DNA from: Chloroflexi bacterium HGW-Chloroflexi-10
Lineage (GTDB): Bacteria > Chloroflexota > Anaerolineae > Anaerolineales > Anaerolineaceae
Direction: 5' to 3'
Assembly: GCA_002840755.1 (NCBI GenBank)
Contig: PHBZ01000007.1
Coordinates: 1-64,000 of the forward strand
DNA length: 64,000 bases
Shown here in pieces: positions 33,007 through 41,837 of this stretch (position 1 is the first letter of the stretch; every line of letters starts with the position of its first letter). The position numbers and the translations under genes were made by a program. The notes under the pieces were generated by a model. It saw only the letters and a list, made by a program, of their open reading frames with translations, was not told where the DNA came from and did not search any database.

Positions 33007-33403
33007 TTTACCTTTTCTCCTTTTATAAGCATCGTTCAGCACGGTTATTCACGATTAAGCTGTTAATTTACCTCCTTCATATTTACCGCGATTAAAATAC
33101 TTTTACCCGCACTCCTTACCTACCTGAGAATTTTCCTGTTGTTGAAATAAGCCAGGATTGCCAACTATTTATCTCACGGCAGGCGATACCAAAGCATTTG
33201 TCGGGTGGTCCACCCTGATAGCGAATAATTGACAAATTAAGTATACATTATCACATTGCGCCGGTAATGGATTTGTATAAGATTTATCCGGTTCGAAGAA
33301 GAATACAGCATTTTTCAGGTAAAATAGAGCTGCAACGAATGAATATTGCGGGAATTTTACAGCCTGCTTGCAATGGTTGGCTAAGAGCAGAAGAAGAGGA
33401 AAC
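33007..33403. other. AT-rich intergenic region
   Basis: No gene or clear repeat is visible. A TTGACA at about 33229 could be part of a promoter for the CorC-type gene, but no -10 at good spacing was found. A minus-strand open frame through this region mirrors the CorC-type gene and is not considered real. Confidence 0.4.
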
Positions 33404-34693
33404 ATGCTTTTTGAGATCATTATCATTTTATTACTGATCCTGACCAATGGTGTATTTGCCATGTCGGAGTTGGCGGTTGTTTCTGCGCGGAAAAATCGAT
33501 TGCAGTTTAAGGCTGAAAACGGAAATGCCGGCGCAGCAAGCGCATTGCAGCTTGCCGAAAACCCGAACCGATTTTTATCCACTGTCCAGATTGGCATTAC
33601 GCTGATTGGCATCCTGAATGGGGCCTTTGGTGGGGCGACCATAGCCGAAAAGATTGGCGTGGAACTCAATAAAGTGCCGCTGTTGGCACCGTACAGTGGA
33701 GGCATTGGTGTTGGCATCGTTGTATTAGTGATCACCTATCTCTCCCTGGTATTGGGGGAACTGGTACCAAAACGCCTGGCGCTGAACAGCGCCGAGCAAA
33801 TCGCGATCGCGGTCGCGCCGTTGATGCAATTTATTTCCAAAATTACAACCCCCTTTGTTTCCTTTCTGAGCGGGTCCACCAATTTTATTGTGCGATTGCT
33901 GGGGGTGCGTCCTTCTAACGAGCCCGAAGTGACCGAGGCTGATCTGAGAAGTATGCTTGATCAGGGAACGGAAATCGGGGTTTTTGAAGAATCTGAACAG
34001 GATATGGTTGTGCGTATTTTCCGGCTTAGCGACCGCGCGATCAGTTCGCTGATAACGCCGCGGGTGGATATCATCTTCCTGGATATCAACGCCAGCCACG
34101 AAGAAATTCACAGCAAGATCGCCAGGAATCCATTTTCCCGTTTTCCTGTTTTTCAGGGCACCCAGGACAATGTGATTGGAATTGTTCGTGCGCGCGATTT
34201 GCTGCTGCAGCGGGTGGAAGGGTCGACTTATGACATTCACAAAGTGCTTCAACAGCCTTTGTTTGTCCCTGAGCCCTCCGGTGTGCTGAAAGTGCTGGAA
34301 CAGTTTAAACTGAGCGGCGCCGAAATAGCGGTGGTGATAGACGAATACGGCGGTGTTTTAGGCATGGTGAGCATGAATGATATTCTCGTCGCCATTGTTG
34401 GGGATATGGCTACGCCTGAAGGGGTTAATATCGGTGAGGCGATGCGACGAGAAGACGGCTCCTGGCTATTTGATGGAATGATCCAGATTGATGAATTAAA
34501 GGATCACCTGGATATTGATGAACTGCCGTACGAAGACGAAGGAAGTTACGAGACATTAAGCGGGTTTATGATGTCACAGTTGGGCAGAGTACCGGCAACC
34601 GGGGATTATTTTGAGTGGGATCATTTGAGATTTGAAATTGTGGATATGGATGGACGCCGGGTGGATAAGGTACTGGTATCCCCCACCAACTGA
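33404..34693 (+). CDS. CNNM/CorC-family membrane protein with CBS domains
   Basis: The 429-residue protein has an N-terminal DUF21 membrane domain with about four helices (SELAVVSARKNRLQ near residue 18, STVQIGITLIGILNGAFGG near 60, VLGELVPKRLAL near 108). Two CBS domains follow (about 205-330, with LITPRVDIIFLD at the start), then a C-terminal CorC/HlyC domain (about 345-429) with a late SYETLSGFM segment. Members mediate Mg2+ or Co2+ extrusion or transport and bind ATP in the CBS pair. AGAGGAAAC precedes the ATG at 33404; an upstream frame from 33368 is less supported. The length is standard for the family. Confidence 0.9.
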   Translation: MLFEIIIILLLILTNGVFAMSELAVVSARKNRLQFKAENGNAGAASALQLAENPNRFLSTVQIGITLIGILNGAFGGATIAEKIGVELNKVPLLAPYSGGIGVGIVVLVITYLSLVLGELVPKRLALNSAEQIAIAVAPLMQFISKITTPFVSFLSGSTNFIVRLLGVRPSNEPEVTEADLRSMLDQGTEIGVFEESEQDMVVRIFRLSDRAISSLITPRVDIIFLDINASHEEIHSKIARNPFSRFPVFQGTQDNVIGIVRARDLLLQRVEGSTYDIHKVLQQPLFVPEPSGVLKVLEQFKLSGAEIAVVIDEYGGVLGMVSMNDILVAIVGDMATPEGVNIGEAMRREDGSWLFDGMIQIDELKDHLDIDELPYEDEGSYETLSGFMMSQLGRVPATGDYFEWDHLRFEIVDMDGRRVDKVLVSPTN

Positions 34694-34755
34694 GTTTTGA
34701 TGCAGGATGAGCCTTCTGCCTTCAATGCCAATTTTCATTAAAAATGCTGGCAAGC

Positions 34756-34962
34756 TTACAATTCTTTGATATGGTTTTGCAGCAGGCCTAATTCCAGACA
34801 AATATTTACAATCTGAGGGTCAAAATGTGTGCCTTCCAGGGAGCGAATATGGACAAGCGTTTTTTCTTCGGACCATGCAGCGCGGTATGGACGAGAGGAA
34901 TAATTGCAGCGTAACTGTTCTTCTTCAATTCCCATTTCCTCTATCCTCCGGTATAATTGCAT
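34756..34962 (-). pseudogene. C-terminal relic of an HD-GYP protein
   Basis: The 68-residue frame contains RPYRAAWSEEKTLVHIR, then GTHFDPQIVNICLELG, which match the end of HD-GYP domains (RPYRxAxSxExAxxxI and GxHFDPxxV). The HD and GYP motifs, about 100 residues upstream in intact proteins, are missing, and the promoter of a plus-strand gene overlaps the start of the frame. This is a remnant of a c-di-GMP phosphodiesterase gene. Confidence 0.75.
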
Positions 34963-35001
34963 CTATAACCGATTCCAAACCAAGGGAGGAAATCATCGAA
35001 C

Positions 35002-36033
35002 ATGAAAAAATACACCGTCTTACTCAGTCTGTTCTGCACTCTCTCCATCCTATTGTCTGCCTGCGGGTTGATCCCGACACCGGCGCCAACGGTTACCCCC
35101 ACACCACTGCCAACCAACACGCCCACCGTCACGCAGACCTTTACCCCAAGCCCAACGGCCACCGCTACCTCCACACCCCAGCCCAGCCGCACACCGCGAC
35201 CAAGCGCGAGTCCAACTTCCCATCTGAATGATTTGCACTACAATCAGGCTGGCGGGTATTCTTTCTACCCCCCCAAGAGTTACATTGTTTTTATGGAAGG
35301 TGAACAATCCTTTGTTGCCAGCCCGTCCGGATTGATGATGTTCATTTTCGATGGATCCGCCAGTAATCCTGAGCACATCAAACAAAAGGCGTTAGCGACC
35401 TATTGTATTGGCAGCCTGTTTTATGATGAAGATGGCAGCAGCCTGGGGCAATACAAAAAAGGAGTTGGACAGAAAATCATCATTGACAATATCGAAGGCG
35501 CATCCTATTCAATCACCGGGACGATTGATAAAAAAAATGTTCAGGGAATGGCTGTTGTTGTTATGCCCGATAAAGACAGTTATCTTTGCGGATTGGGTTT
35601 TGCTTTTACCGATAAACAAGCGGACCTCTGGGAAAATTATGGTGAACGTATCTTCGGCGAGATTGTGGAATCACTCACCTTTGGCGATGGGGAAAATGCC
35701 GGCACCGCAACCTCCTGCGTGATATCCGTTGATGAAACCTACGGCTATAGTAAAGACAATCCCATCCGCGTTGGCGGTGATGCCTTCGATGGGCCGGCCC
35801 GAGAACGCGCCTACCTGGATAATCTTTTAGGATCCGACGGCACAAGCATCACCTATGAACGTACCGGCTCCATTGATCATGCCGGAACCATTCTGGACAT
35901 TTTTGTTATCCGGGGGTTGGAGGAAGAGATCACCCTGTACATTGACGAGTACTCTTTTGAGGAGCCCAAAGCCCCCGCCGGATTCATCTGCAAATCCGCT
36001 TTTCCATTGCCATCCAATGAATTGACCGGGTAA
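35002..36033 (+). CDS. Lipoprotein with Thr/Pro linker, unknown function
   Basis: The 343-residue protein has a lipoprotein signal (LSILLSACG, lipid Cys near 21), a Thr/Pro-rich linker to about residue 72, and two folded parts. The first (about 75-235) has YSFYPPKSYIVFM and IIIDNIEGASYSITG; the second (about 240-343) has DNPIRVGGDAFDGPARERAY, an internal repeat-like segment and a final KAPAGFICKSAF. A short segment VGGDAFDGPARE recalls domains that bind small ligands, but I could not name it. A -10 TATAAT (34952-34957) and GGGAGG before the ATG are visible. It is followed 30 bp later by a methyltransferase gene. Confidence 0.75.
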   Translation: MKKYTVLLSLFCTLSILLSACGLIPTPAPTVTPTPLPTNTPTVTQTFTPSPTATATSTPQPSRTPRPSASPTSHLNDLHYNQAGGYSFYPPKSYIVFMEGEQSFVASPSGLMMFIFDGSASNPEHIKQKALATYCIGSLFYDEDGSSLGQYKKGVGQKIIIDNIEGASYSITGTIDKKNVQGMAVVVMPDKDSYLCGLGFAFTDKQADLWENYGERIFGEIVESLTFGDGENAGTATSCVISVDETYGYSKDNPIRVGGDAFDGPARERAYLDNLLGSDGTSITYERTGSIDHAGTILDIFVIRGLEEEITLYIDEYSFEEPKAPAGFICKSAFPLPSNELTG

Positions 36034-36062
36034 AATGAATAAAAATCGATGAGGTGATGCCA

Positions 36063-36707
36063 ATGACAACTCCCAACCCAACCGACCAGCGTGAAAATCT
36101 GCGCACATGTTATGATAAATACGCCCAGGAGCGTGATTCCGGTTCCATCCAGGATTGGAAAGCGCAGGAACGCGCCGGCTTTCTAGTAATTTTGCAGCAG
36201 GAGCACAAACATACCTTGCTGGAGATTGGCGCCGGCCCGGGGCGGGATAGTCTCTTCTTTCTGGAGCAAGGACTGAAACCGGTGTGCATCGATTTATCAG
36301 CAGCCATGGTGGAACTATGCCAGCAAAAGGGCTTACCCGCGCAGGTGATGGATATGCTCTATCTGCAATTCCCGGATGCTTCTTTTGACGCGGTCTACGC
36401 CATGAACAGCCTGCTACACCTCCCCAAGGTAGAATTTCCACTGGTACTACAGGAGATCTCCCGCGTTCTCCAACCGGGTGGGCTGTTTTACCTGGGAATC
36501 TATGGCGGCTACGAACATGAAGGCATCTGGGACCAGGATGCTTACCAACCGCAGCGTTTTTTCTCGTTCTTCAGCGATGAACACCTGGAAGAAGAAGTGA
36601 AGACCGTATTTGAGATACTTTCCTTCAAGCACATAACCGTGGAAGCCGGCAACCACCTGGGCTTCCAATCGCTGACCCTACGAAAGCACGCAGACACCCC
36701 ACAATAA
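36063..36707 (+). CDS. Class I SAM-dependent methyltransferase
   Basis: The 214-residue protein has the Rossmann motifs of Methyltransf_11-type enzymes: LLEIGAGPGRDSLFF (motif I), VCIDLSAAMVELC (motif II), FDAVYAMNSLLHLPK (motif IV) and EISRVLQPGGLFYLGIY (post-motif). An N-terminal cap (YDKYAQERDSGSI) fits these small-molecule methyltransferases. The acceptor is unknown. GAGGTG lies 6 bp before the ATG at 36063, so that start is chosen over GTG/ATG codons just upstream. It is 30 bp behind the lipoprotein gene and may share its mRNA. Confidence 0.88.
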   Translation: MTTPNPTDQRENLRTCYDKYAQERDSGSIQDWKAQERAGFLVILQQEHKHTLLEIGAGPGRDSLFFLEQGLKPVCIDLSAAMVELCQQKGLPAQVMDMLYLQFPDASFDAVYAMNSLLHLPKVEFPLVLQEISRVLQPGGLFYLGIYGGYEHEGIWDQDAYQPQRFFSFFSDEHLEEEVKTVFEILSFKHITVEAGNHLGFQSLTLRKHADTPQ

Positions 36708-36749
36708 AAAAAAGCCGGATTTGAAAAACCATCTCTGGCTGAAATTTTA

Positions 36750-37247
36750 TCAGGGTCTGATCATTAAGGAGTCTAAATCCTCATCCAGCGATTGCAAATC
36801 TTCTTCATGCTCGACTTCCTGTTCCAAGATGGTGAGTACGATATTATAGGTTACCGGGTCTTTATCTCTGACTAATTGGAGCAGCTTCTGATAGACATCA
36901 ATCGCACACTGCTCGCCTTTGATATTCTGCGCCAATATCTCTTTTACGAAGGGATTCGTGGGAGCTTCGTAACCACAATGTGTGTGGTTTAACCACTCTT
37001 CGGGGCTGAGCAGCGGTGTACCGCCGAGTTGAATGATGCGCAAGGCGAGCATATCCGCGTGCGCCAGTTCCTCATTCGCGTGCAGCAACAATTCCGAGGC
37101 AACCGCATCTTTCATCGGGCCTTTTACAATCTTGGCGCCCAGCCAATATTGATAGTACGCCAACCACTCATCCGCGAAAGCCTGGTTGAGCAGACCCAAT
37201 AATTCATCCACATCCATTCCAACAATCTGACGACCTTTCGTACCCAT
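36750..37247 (-). CDS. Ferritin-like di-iron protein (bacterioferritin/Dps-like)
   Basis: The 165-residue protein is a four-helix bundle with ligands in the order expected: EWLAYYQYWL (helix 1 Glu), ANEELAHADML (ExxH, helix 2), KGEQCAIDVYQKLL (helix 3 Glu) and LEQEVEHEEDLQSL (ExxH, helix 4). This set fits the ferritin-like superfamily related to archaeal Dps-like proteins. It would oxidise and store iron or remove peroxide. A start at 37247 has AAGGAG 6 bp upstream; the longer frame is rejected. No heme-ligand Met of true bacterioferritin is evident. A short inverted AT-rich stretch follows the stop. Confidence 0.85.
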   Translation of the reverse strand: MGTKGRQIVGMDVDELLGLLNQAFADEWLAYYQYWLGAKIVKGPMKDAVASELLLHANEELAHADMLALRIIQLGGTPLLSPEEWLNHTHCGYEAPTNPFVKEILAQNIKGEQCAIDVYQKLLQLVRDKDPVTYNIVLTILEQEVEHEEDLQSLDEDLDSLMIRP

Positions 37248-37374
37248 TTCACACTCCTTTTTATAATGTATACTAATTATACAAAATAATTGTACATCCA
37301 CCCTCAATGTACCACATCCTACCTCCCCCCAAACCACGTATTATTGAGATTATAGGATTGGAGGACTAATTCGG

Positions 37375-38394
37375 ATGAATATCACGAGTTTTTACAGTAC
37401 GGTGCGTCTGAAATATGATCCTCTTCCGCCCCTGCTGACGGCGGAAAACCTGGCATTGCGCTATTTTGTCCGACGCGACGTGTTGGGTGAGGAGGTTGGC
37501 CCTGTGAATGTCCTTTGGGGTTTGCCGCCAGCCTTACGCCTTCTCAAAAAGCAGCAGGAAGACGGTACCTGGCCTCCAACCGGCGAGAAAAAGCACCCGG
37601 CGGTCAACTACCGGTTGATCGAGACCTGGCGCCAGTTCCGCTGCCTTGTGGAACAGTACGGCTTCACTCGTGAGCATCCCAAATGCGCGCAGACCGCCGA
37701 ATACTTCTTTTCCTGCCAGACCCCCGCCGGAGATATCCGCGGATTCCTTGCCAACCAGTACGCCACCTACTACACCGGTGCCATTTTCGCTCTCCTCATC
37801 CAGGCTGGTTACGCAAAGGACGAACGCACCCAACGCGGTTTGCAGTGGCTGCTGGACATGCGCCAGGACGACCAGGGCTGGACCATCCCGATCCTCACCC
37901 ACAAACTGGATGGGGCCACCACCTACCGCCTTACCAGTGAATACGCTGAACCGCTGGAACCGATCCGCTCTAAACCCTTCTCTCACCACTGGACCGGAAT
38001 GGTCTTGCGCGCCTTTGCTGCACATGCGGATTACCGCCAAACACCGGCCATCCTGGAAGCTGCCGGTCTGCTCAAATCACGCTTCTTTCAACCGGATAGC
38101 TACACTTCCTACCAATCCGCAGAGCATTGGCTGCACTTTGACTATCCCTTCTGGTGGACAAACCTGGTTACTGCATTGGATTCCCTGTCCCGTATCGGTC
38201 TTTCCAGTCAGGATGCGCAAATCCAACATGCGCTGCAATGGCTGATTGACCACCAGGAAGAATCCGGCTTATGGAAAACTTCCTATCTCAAAAAACATGC
38301 TGTCGAAAAGGACACCCCTAAAGCGCGCGAAACCAGGCTCTGGGTCAGCCTGGCCATATGCAGGATATTCAAGCGCTTTGTCGATCAAGATTGA
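37375..38394 (+). CDS. Alpha/alpha-toroid protein (terpene cyclase/prenyltransferase-like)
   Basis: The 339-residue protein shows repeated helical pairs with QDG(TS)W-like turns (KKQQEDGTWPP near 60, MRQDDQGWTIP near 165, HQEESGLWKTS near 305). These are the squalene-cyclase/prenyltransferase fold repeats. The DxDD catalytic motif of cyclases is not visible and the length is below that of complete cyclases (about 600), so a cyclase function is unlikely; it may bind a lipid or act as a scaffold. GGAGG lies before the ATG. It stands opposite the ferritin-like gene and is monocistronic. Confidence 0.65.
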   Translation: MNITSFYSTVRLKYDPLPPLLTAENLALRYFVRRDVLGEEVGPVNVLWGLPPALRLLKKQQEDGTWPPTGEKKHPAVNYRLIETWRQFRCLVEQYGFTREHPKCAQTAEYFFSCQTPAGDIRGFLANQYATYYTGAIFALLIQAGYAKDERTQRGLQWLLDMRQDDQGWTIPILTHKLDGATTYRLTSEYAEPLEPIRSKPFSHHWTGMVLRAFAAHADYRQTPAILEAAGLLKSRFFQPDSYTSYQSAEHWLHFDYPFWWTNLVTALDSLSRIGLSSQDAQIQHALQWLIDHQEESGLWKTSYLKKHAVEKDTPKARETRLWVSLAICRIFKRFVDQD

Positions 38395-38701
38395 ATTTTT
38401 ACCTCAGCTAAACCAATTTATTTCTAAAAATCATCCATGCTTAACAAAAAGCAGTTGTTTTTTGTAATCCAGTGTGGCAAAGCAATACAAAAATTCTAAA
38501 AAGGGTTTTTATCGAGTAGAATGACATTTATATCTGATTTTTAATTTCAAGCAGATTATACAGTTTTTTTGGAGAAAATCAGATAAAAATTTATTGTATT
38601 AAATTCTTATTTACAACAACGGATTGGGTCCGAGCTGTGAGGACAGCGTGATCCAATGCCAGATTATCAGGTTTATACGATTGACAGAATTAACAAAACC
38701 T
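38395..38701. other. AT-rich intergenic region
   Basis: No gene, repeat or strong terminator was seen. A few T-runs near 38450-38600 could serve as weak transcription stops. Confidence 0.4.
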
Positions 38702-39775
38702 ATGAACAATAATACAACTCACAATAATTTCCACAGTTTTTGGCAAAAGGTGATCCACTTTACCCTACCCTATCTCACTGGTTTGTATGCCGGTGGATTG
38801 TTAGGCTGGGCTGCATTGAACACCTTATACCCTGACCGCCGGTGGTGGCTATATCTGATCAATTCGTTCGCAATCTACCTGTTTCTGCCCCTATTGGTTT
38901 TGCCTTTCTATGCTATTTCCCGCAGAAGTTTTAAAGTCTGGGCCAGTCTGGTGGTGGTTTTCGGCCTATGGGTGTATTATTTTGGCGGCACCTTCCTGCC
39001 CAAACAGGTTTTTGCCAGCGACCAGACAGAAGGTTCCTCCATTCGGGTGATGACTTACAATGTGCTTGCCAGTAATAGACAATATGACGAAATCATTAAT
39101 GCCCTGCGCAAATCGGATGTGGACCTGATCGCCATTCAGGAATTAAACCCAGAACTCGCCCAATACCTTAAGAGTGAACTCGAAGAATACCCCTACCAGA
39201 TTCTTCAGCCAAAATGGAGCGCGGCAGGCATTGGGATCATCAGCCGGTATCCCATCCAAAAAGCAGCTGCGCCTAGCAGCGATCGTTTTTGGAGGAATGA
39301 CGCCTTGATTGTCGAACTAACGCTTGATAATACCACCTTTACGGTGATCAATTTTCATACCATATCCCCTGGATCAATCAGTAACACAGACTACCTAAAA
39401 AAATCCGCTAGCGAGCGAGAAAAGCAATCGCGTATGATAGCCGAGTATGTCCGGAATACCAGTCAACCAATCATCGCATTGGGTGACCTGAACTCGTCTG
39501 GTCAAAGTTTGGCTTACCGGATTGTGAATGCAGCTTTAACGGATGCATGGCGTACCAGCGGCTGGGGTATCGGGCATACCTTTCCAGGTGGCAGCACTCC
39601 CGGCAATTCACGGCCATCTTTCGGCGGGGTTTCAGTGCCACCCTGGCTGACGCGCATCGACTATATCTTCTACTCAGATGATTGGCAAGCCAACCGCGCC
39701 TGGCTGGCTCCCTGGGACGGTTATTCCGATCACCGCCCCGTAGCAGCACAATTGACCTTGAAAACAGCTCCATAA
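38702..39775 (+). CDS. Membrane-anchored endonuclease/exonuclease/phosphatase-family enzyme
   Basis: The 357-residue protein has three hydrophobic helices (about residues 20-105) and an EEP domain facing outside (about 125-357). Key residues are visible: VMTYNVLASN (Asn), DLIAIQELNPE (catalytic Glu), the GDLNSS motif (Asp/Asn), RIDYIFYSDDW (Asp) and YSDHRPVAAQ (Asp-His). The fold is shared by nucleases, sphingomyelinases and inositol phosphatases; the substrate is unknown. The start at 38702 is chosen because it gives a normal N-terminus; the longer frame adds unlikely residues. The DinB gene follows 71 bp later. Confidence 0.85.
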   Translation: MNNNTTHNNFHSFWQKVIHFTLPYLTGLYAGGLLGWAALNTLYPDRRWWLYLINSFAIYLFLPLLVLPFYAISRRSFKVWASLVVVFGLWVYYFGGTFLPKQVFASDQTEGSSIRVMTYNVLASNRQYDEIINALRKSDVDLIAIQELNPELAQYLKSELEEYPYQILQPKWSAAGIGIISRYPIQKAAAPSSDRFWRNDALIVELTLDNTTFTVINFHTISPGSISNTDYLKKSASEREKQSRMIAEYVRNTSQPIIALGDLNSSGQSLAYRIVNAALTDAWRTSGWGIGHTFPGGSTPGNSRPSFGGVSVPPWLTRIDYIFYSDDWQANRAWLAPWDGYSDHRPVAAQLTLKTAP

Positions 39776-39846
39776 CCCCCCAATGTTATACTATAATAGA
39801 AAAATACCCGTCATGCGCGAATACACCTGAAGACAGGAGACTAAGC

Positions 39847-40362
39847 ATGGACACGACTGCAAAAGAGATTCTCTGGCGCCAATTTGGGGGCGCACTCGAT
39901 ATGTTCACCAACGCCGTGCTCAACTGCCCGGAGGATTTGTGGCTGGCACGCTTGTGGGAAGAGGATTACAACCCGGCATTGGCTGAGTTCTGGTATATCG
40001 GTTACCACACCCTTTTCTGGTTGGATCTGTACCTTAGCGGTACAGTGGAAGGCTTTACACCGCCGGCGCCTTTCTCCCTGGAAGAGCTGGACCCGAAAGG
40101 CATCGTCCCCAGCCCGCCATACACCAAAGAGCAACTGTTGGCCTATATAGAGCATGGCCGCCGGAAATGCCAGACTATCACCATGCAATTAACCGATGAG
40201 CAAATTATCCGCGAGTGCCACTTTCCCTGGGAAACTGTCAGTTATGGCGAGGTGCTGCTTCACAATATGCGCCACGTTCAGGAGCACGGCGCCCAGTTGA
40301 ACATGTTTCTCGGCCAGCAAAAAGGGATCAAGGCGCGCTGGGTGGCCAAAACAAAAGAATAG
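39847..40362 (+). CDS. DinB-fold protein
   Basis: The 171-residue protein is a four-helix bundle. Metal ligands are visible in the usual places: His in WYIGYHTLFWLDLYL and the pair in LLHNMRHVQEHGAQLNM near residue 145. DinB/YfiT-like proteins bind a divalent metal and include thiol- or mycothiol-dependent transferases; most are uncharacterised. AGGAG lies before the ATG and a TATAAT box lies at 39792-39797. A frame that would extend to 39682 overlaps the EEP gene and is rejected. It forms its own transcript. Confidence 0.82.
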   Translation: MDTTAKEILWRQFGGALDMFTNAVLNCPEDLWLARLWEEDYNPALAEFWYIGYHTLFWLDLYLSGTVEGFTPPAPFSLEELDPKGIVPSPPYTKEQLLAYIEHGRRKCQTITMQLTDEQIIRECHFPWETVSYGEVLLHNMRHVQEHGAQLNMFLGQQKGIKARWVAKTKE

Positions 40363-40548
40363 TCAACTGCCAACCAACGGCAAATCCCGTCTATAGGCCG
40401 CTGCCGAAACAAATTCAAAGATGATGGGCGGTGCATGGGACGTACTGGAAAGCAATGAACCTTGTAAACTCGTTTGTCTTACTCAAAGGCAATTAGATAT
40501 TATTGTAATGATTAAAAAGAGTAAGGTTTATGACTTAAGGTGGATAAC

Positions 40549-40725
40549 TTGAATAATCAAAAACTTTCAGATTCAAAATCAAATATTATTGTATTATTAT
40601 TAGCTGCAATCTTTATTGGCGGAGTCGGCTTATATACGGAAAACAATGGTTTCGCTTTGGCCGGAGGAATACTTCTGGTCGTTACTATAATAATGGGCAT
40701 CACTCAAAACCGGAAAATAAAATAA
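40549..40725 (+). CDS. Small two-helix membrane protein
   Basis: A TTG at 40549 has AGGTGG 5 bp upstream and gives 58 residues; a GTG at 40540 lies within that site and is less likely. Two hydrophobic segments (about 13-28 and 33-51) are joined by YTENNG. The end is basic (QNRKIK). No family was recognised. The following 250 bp (40726-40979) show nothing notable. Confidence 0.5.
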   Translation: MNNQKLSDSKSNIIVLLLAAIFIGGVGLYTENNGFALAGGILLVVTIIMGITQNRKIK

Positions 40726-40979
40726 TGCCAGAGGCGATTCTGTGACCTAATGCAAAACCTGTCTAATCATTTTTGAGCTTGATCAATACGCACACTAAAG
40801 CTACTACTTTCACTAGAAACATATCTTAAAATTTGGATGACACTACACTGGGAGGTTCAGAAAAAGTATTCTCGGGAAGAATGAGTAGCGAAGTATTCAA
40901 AAGAGATTAAAAATTTCAATATACTCATATCTATATTTTCTTAAGAAAACCCGTAAAAGTTTTTAATAGGTGGATTCTG

Positions 40980-41837
40980 ATGACATACGAAACCATAATA
41001 TCAGTTCAGGACCTTATCCCTAATCTGTTTCATCCGGATTGGTGTGTGATCGATTGCCGCACTGTTCTTGAAGAACCCGGTTTGGGGTTTGAATTCTATT
41101 GCCAGAGCCATATTCCCGGTGCGCTGTATGCAGACTTAGAGCGGGATTTGTGCGGCCAGCCCAACCCAGGTAAAACAAGCCGGCACCCTTTTCCGGATCC
41201 GGATATCTTTGCTCAAAAACTCTCCGCATGGGGTGTTGATAAAAACGTCCAGGTGGTGGTTTATGACGACGCGGATGGTGGTTACGCTGTACGGCTTTGG
41301 CGTATGTTAGGTTGGATGGGACATCGGGCGGTTGCACTGCTGGATGGCGGATTGAACATCTGGGAAAAAAAAGGACTGGCATTGGAAACGGGAGAAAACA
41401 AACGACCCAAGTGTAATTTTATAGCAGACTTGAACCCTCATTTGTTGATTTCGAGTCCTGAAGTATCGCAAATCATGGATGATCCGGCTTTTTTGCTGTT
41501 GGATGCTCGTTCTTCCCAGAGTTATAGCGGGGAGAAAGATCCCAACTCACCAACCTGTGGTCATATTCCTGGTGCGATCCATTTTCAATATACTCAGAAT
41601 CTGGATCGGGAAGGTCTGTTGCTGCCCATCCCAACCCTGATCCAACGTTATAAAGATCTGCTGAATGGCAAACAGGCTGTCGTTTACTGCACATCCGGCG
41701 TTACGGCTTCCTTAAATGTGTTAGCTATCCAGCATGCAGGTTTGGATACAGCACGCTTATTTGCCGGCTCGTGGGATGAATGGATCAGTGACTCTACCCG
41801 ACCGGTTGAAAAATCTTATTCCAATTTTGGTGATTAG
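40980..41837 (+). CDS. Two-domain rhodanese (thiosulfate/3-mercaptopyruvate sulfurtransferase)
   Basis: The 285-residue protein has two rhodanese domains. The N-terminal one (about 1-130) is catalytically inactive: VIDCRTVLEE and SHIPGALYADLERDL are kept, VVYDDADGGYAVRLW has Asp in place of the loop Cys. The C-terminal one (about 150-285) has VVYCTSGVTASLNVLAIQHA with the active Cys. The loop CTSGVTA is nearer to mercaptopyruvate (CGTGVT) than to thiosulfate enzymes (CRKGVT). It moves sulfane sulfur to cyanide, thiols or other acceptors. Its end overlaps the end of the ptsI gene by 4 bp on the other strand. Confidence 0.88.
   Translation: MTYETIISVQDLIPNLFHPDWCVIDCRTVLEEPGLGFEFYCQSHIPGALYADLERDLCGQPNPGKTSRHPFPDPDIFAQKLSAWGVDKNVQVVVYDDADGGYAVRLWRMLGWMGHRAVALLDGGLNIWEKKGLALETGENKRPKCNFIADLNPHLLISSPEVSQIMDDPAFLLLDARSSQSYSGEKDPNSPTCGHIPGAIHFQYTQNLDREGLLLPIPTLIQRYKDLLNGKQAVVYCTSGVTASLNVLAIQHAGLDTARLFAGSWDEWISDSTRPVEKSYSNFGD

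Noticed and set aside
33169-33735. 188-residue minus-strand frame
   Set aside because: Antisense to the start of the CorC-type gene, with no recognisable domain; the plus-strand gene has clear motifs and a ribosome site.
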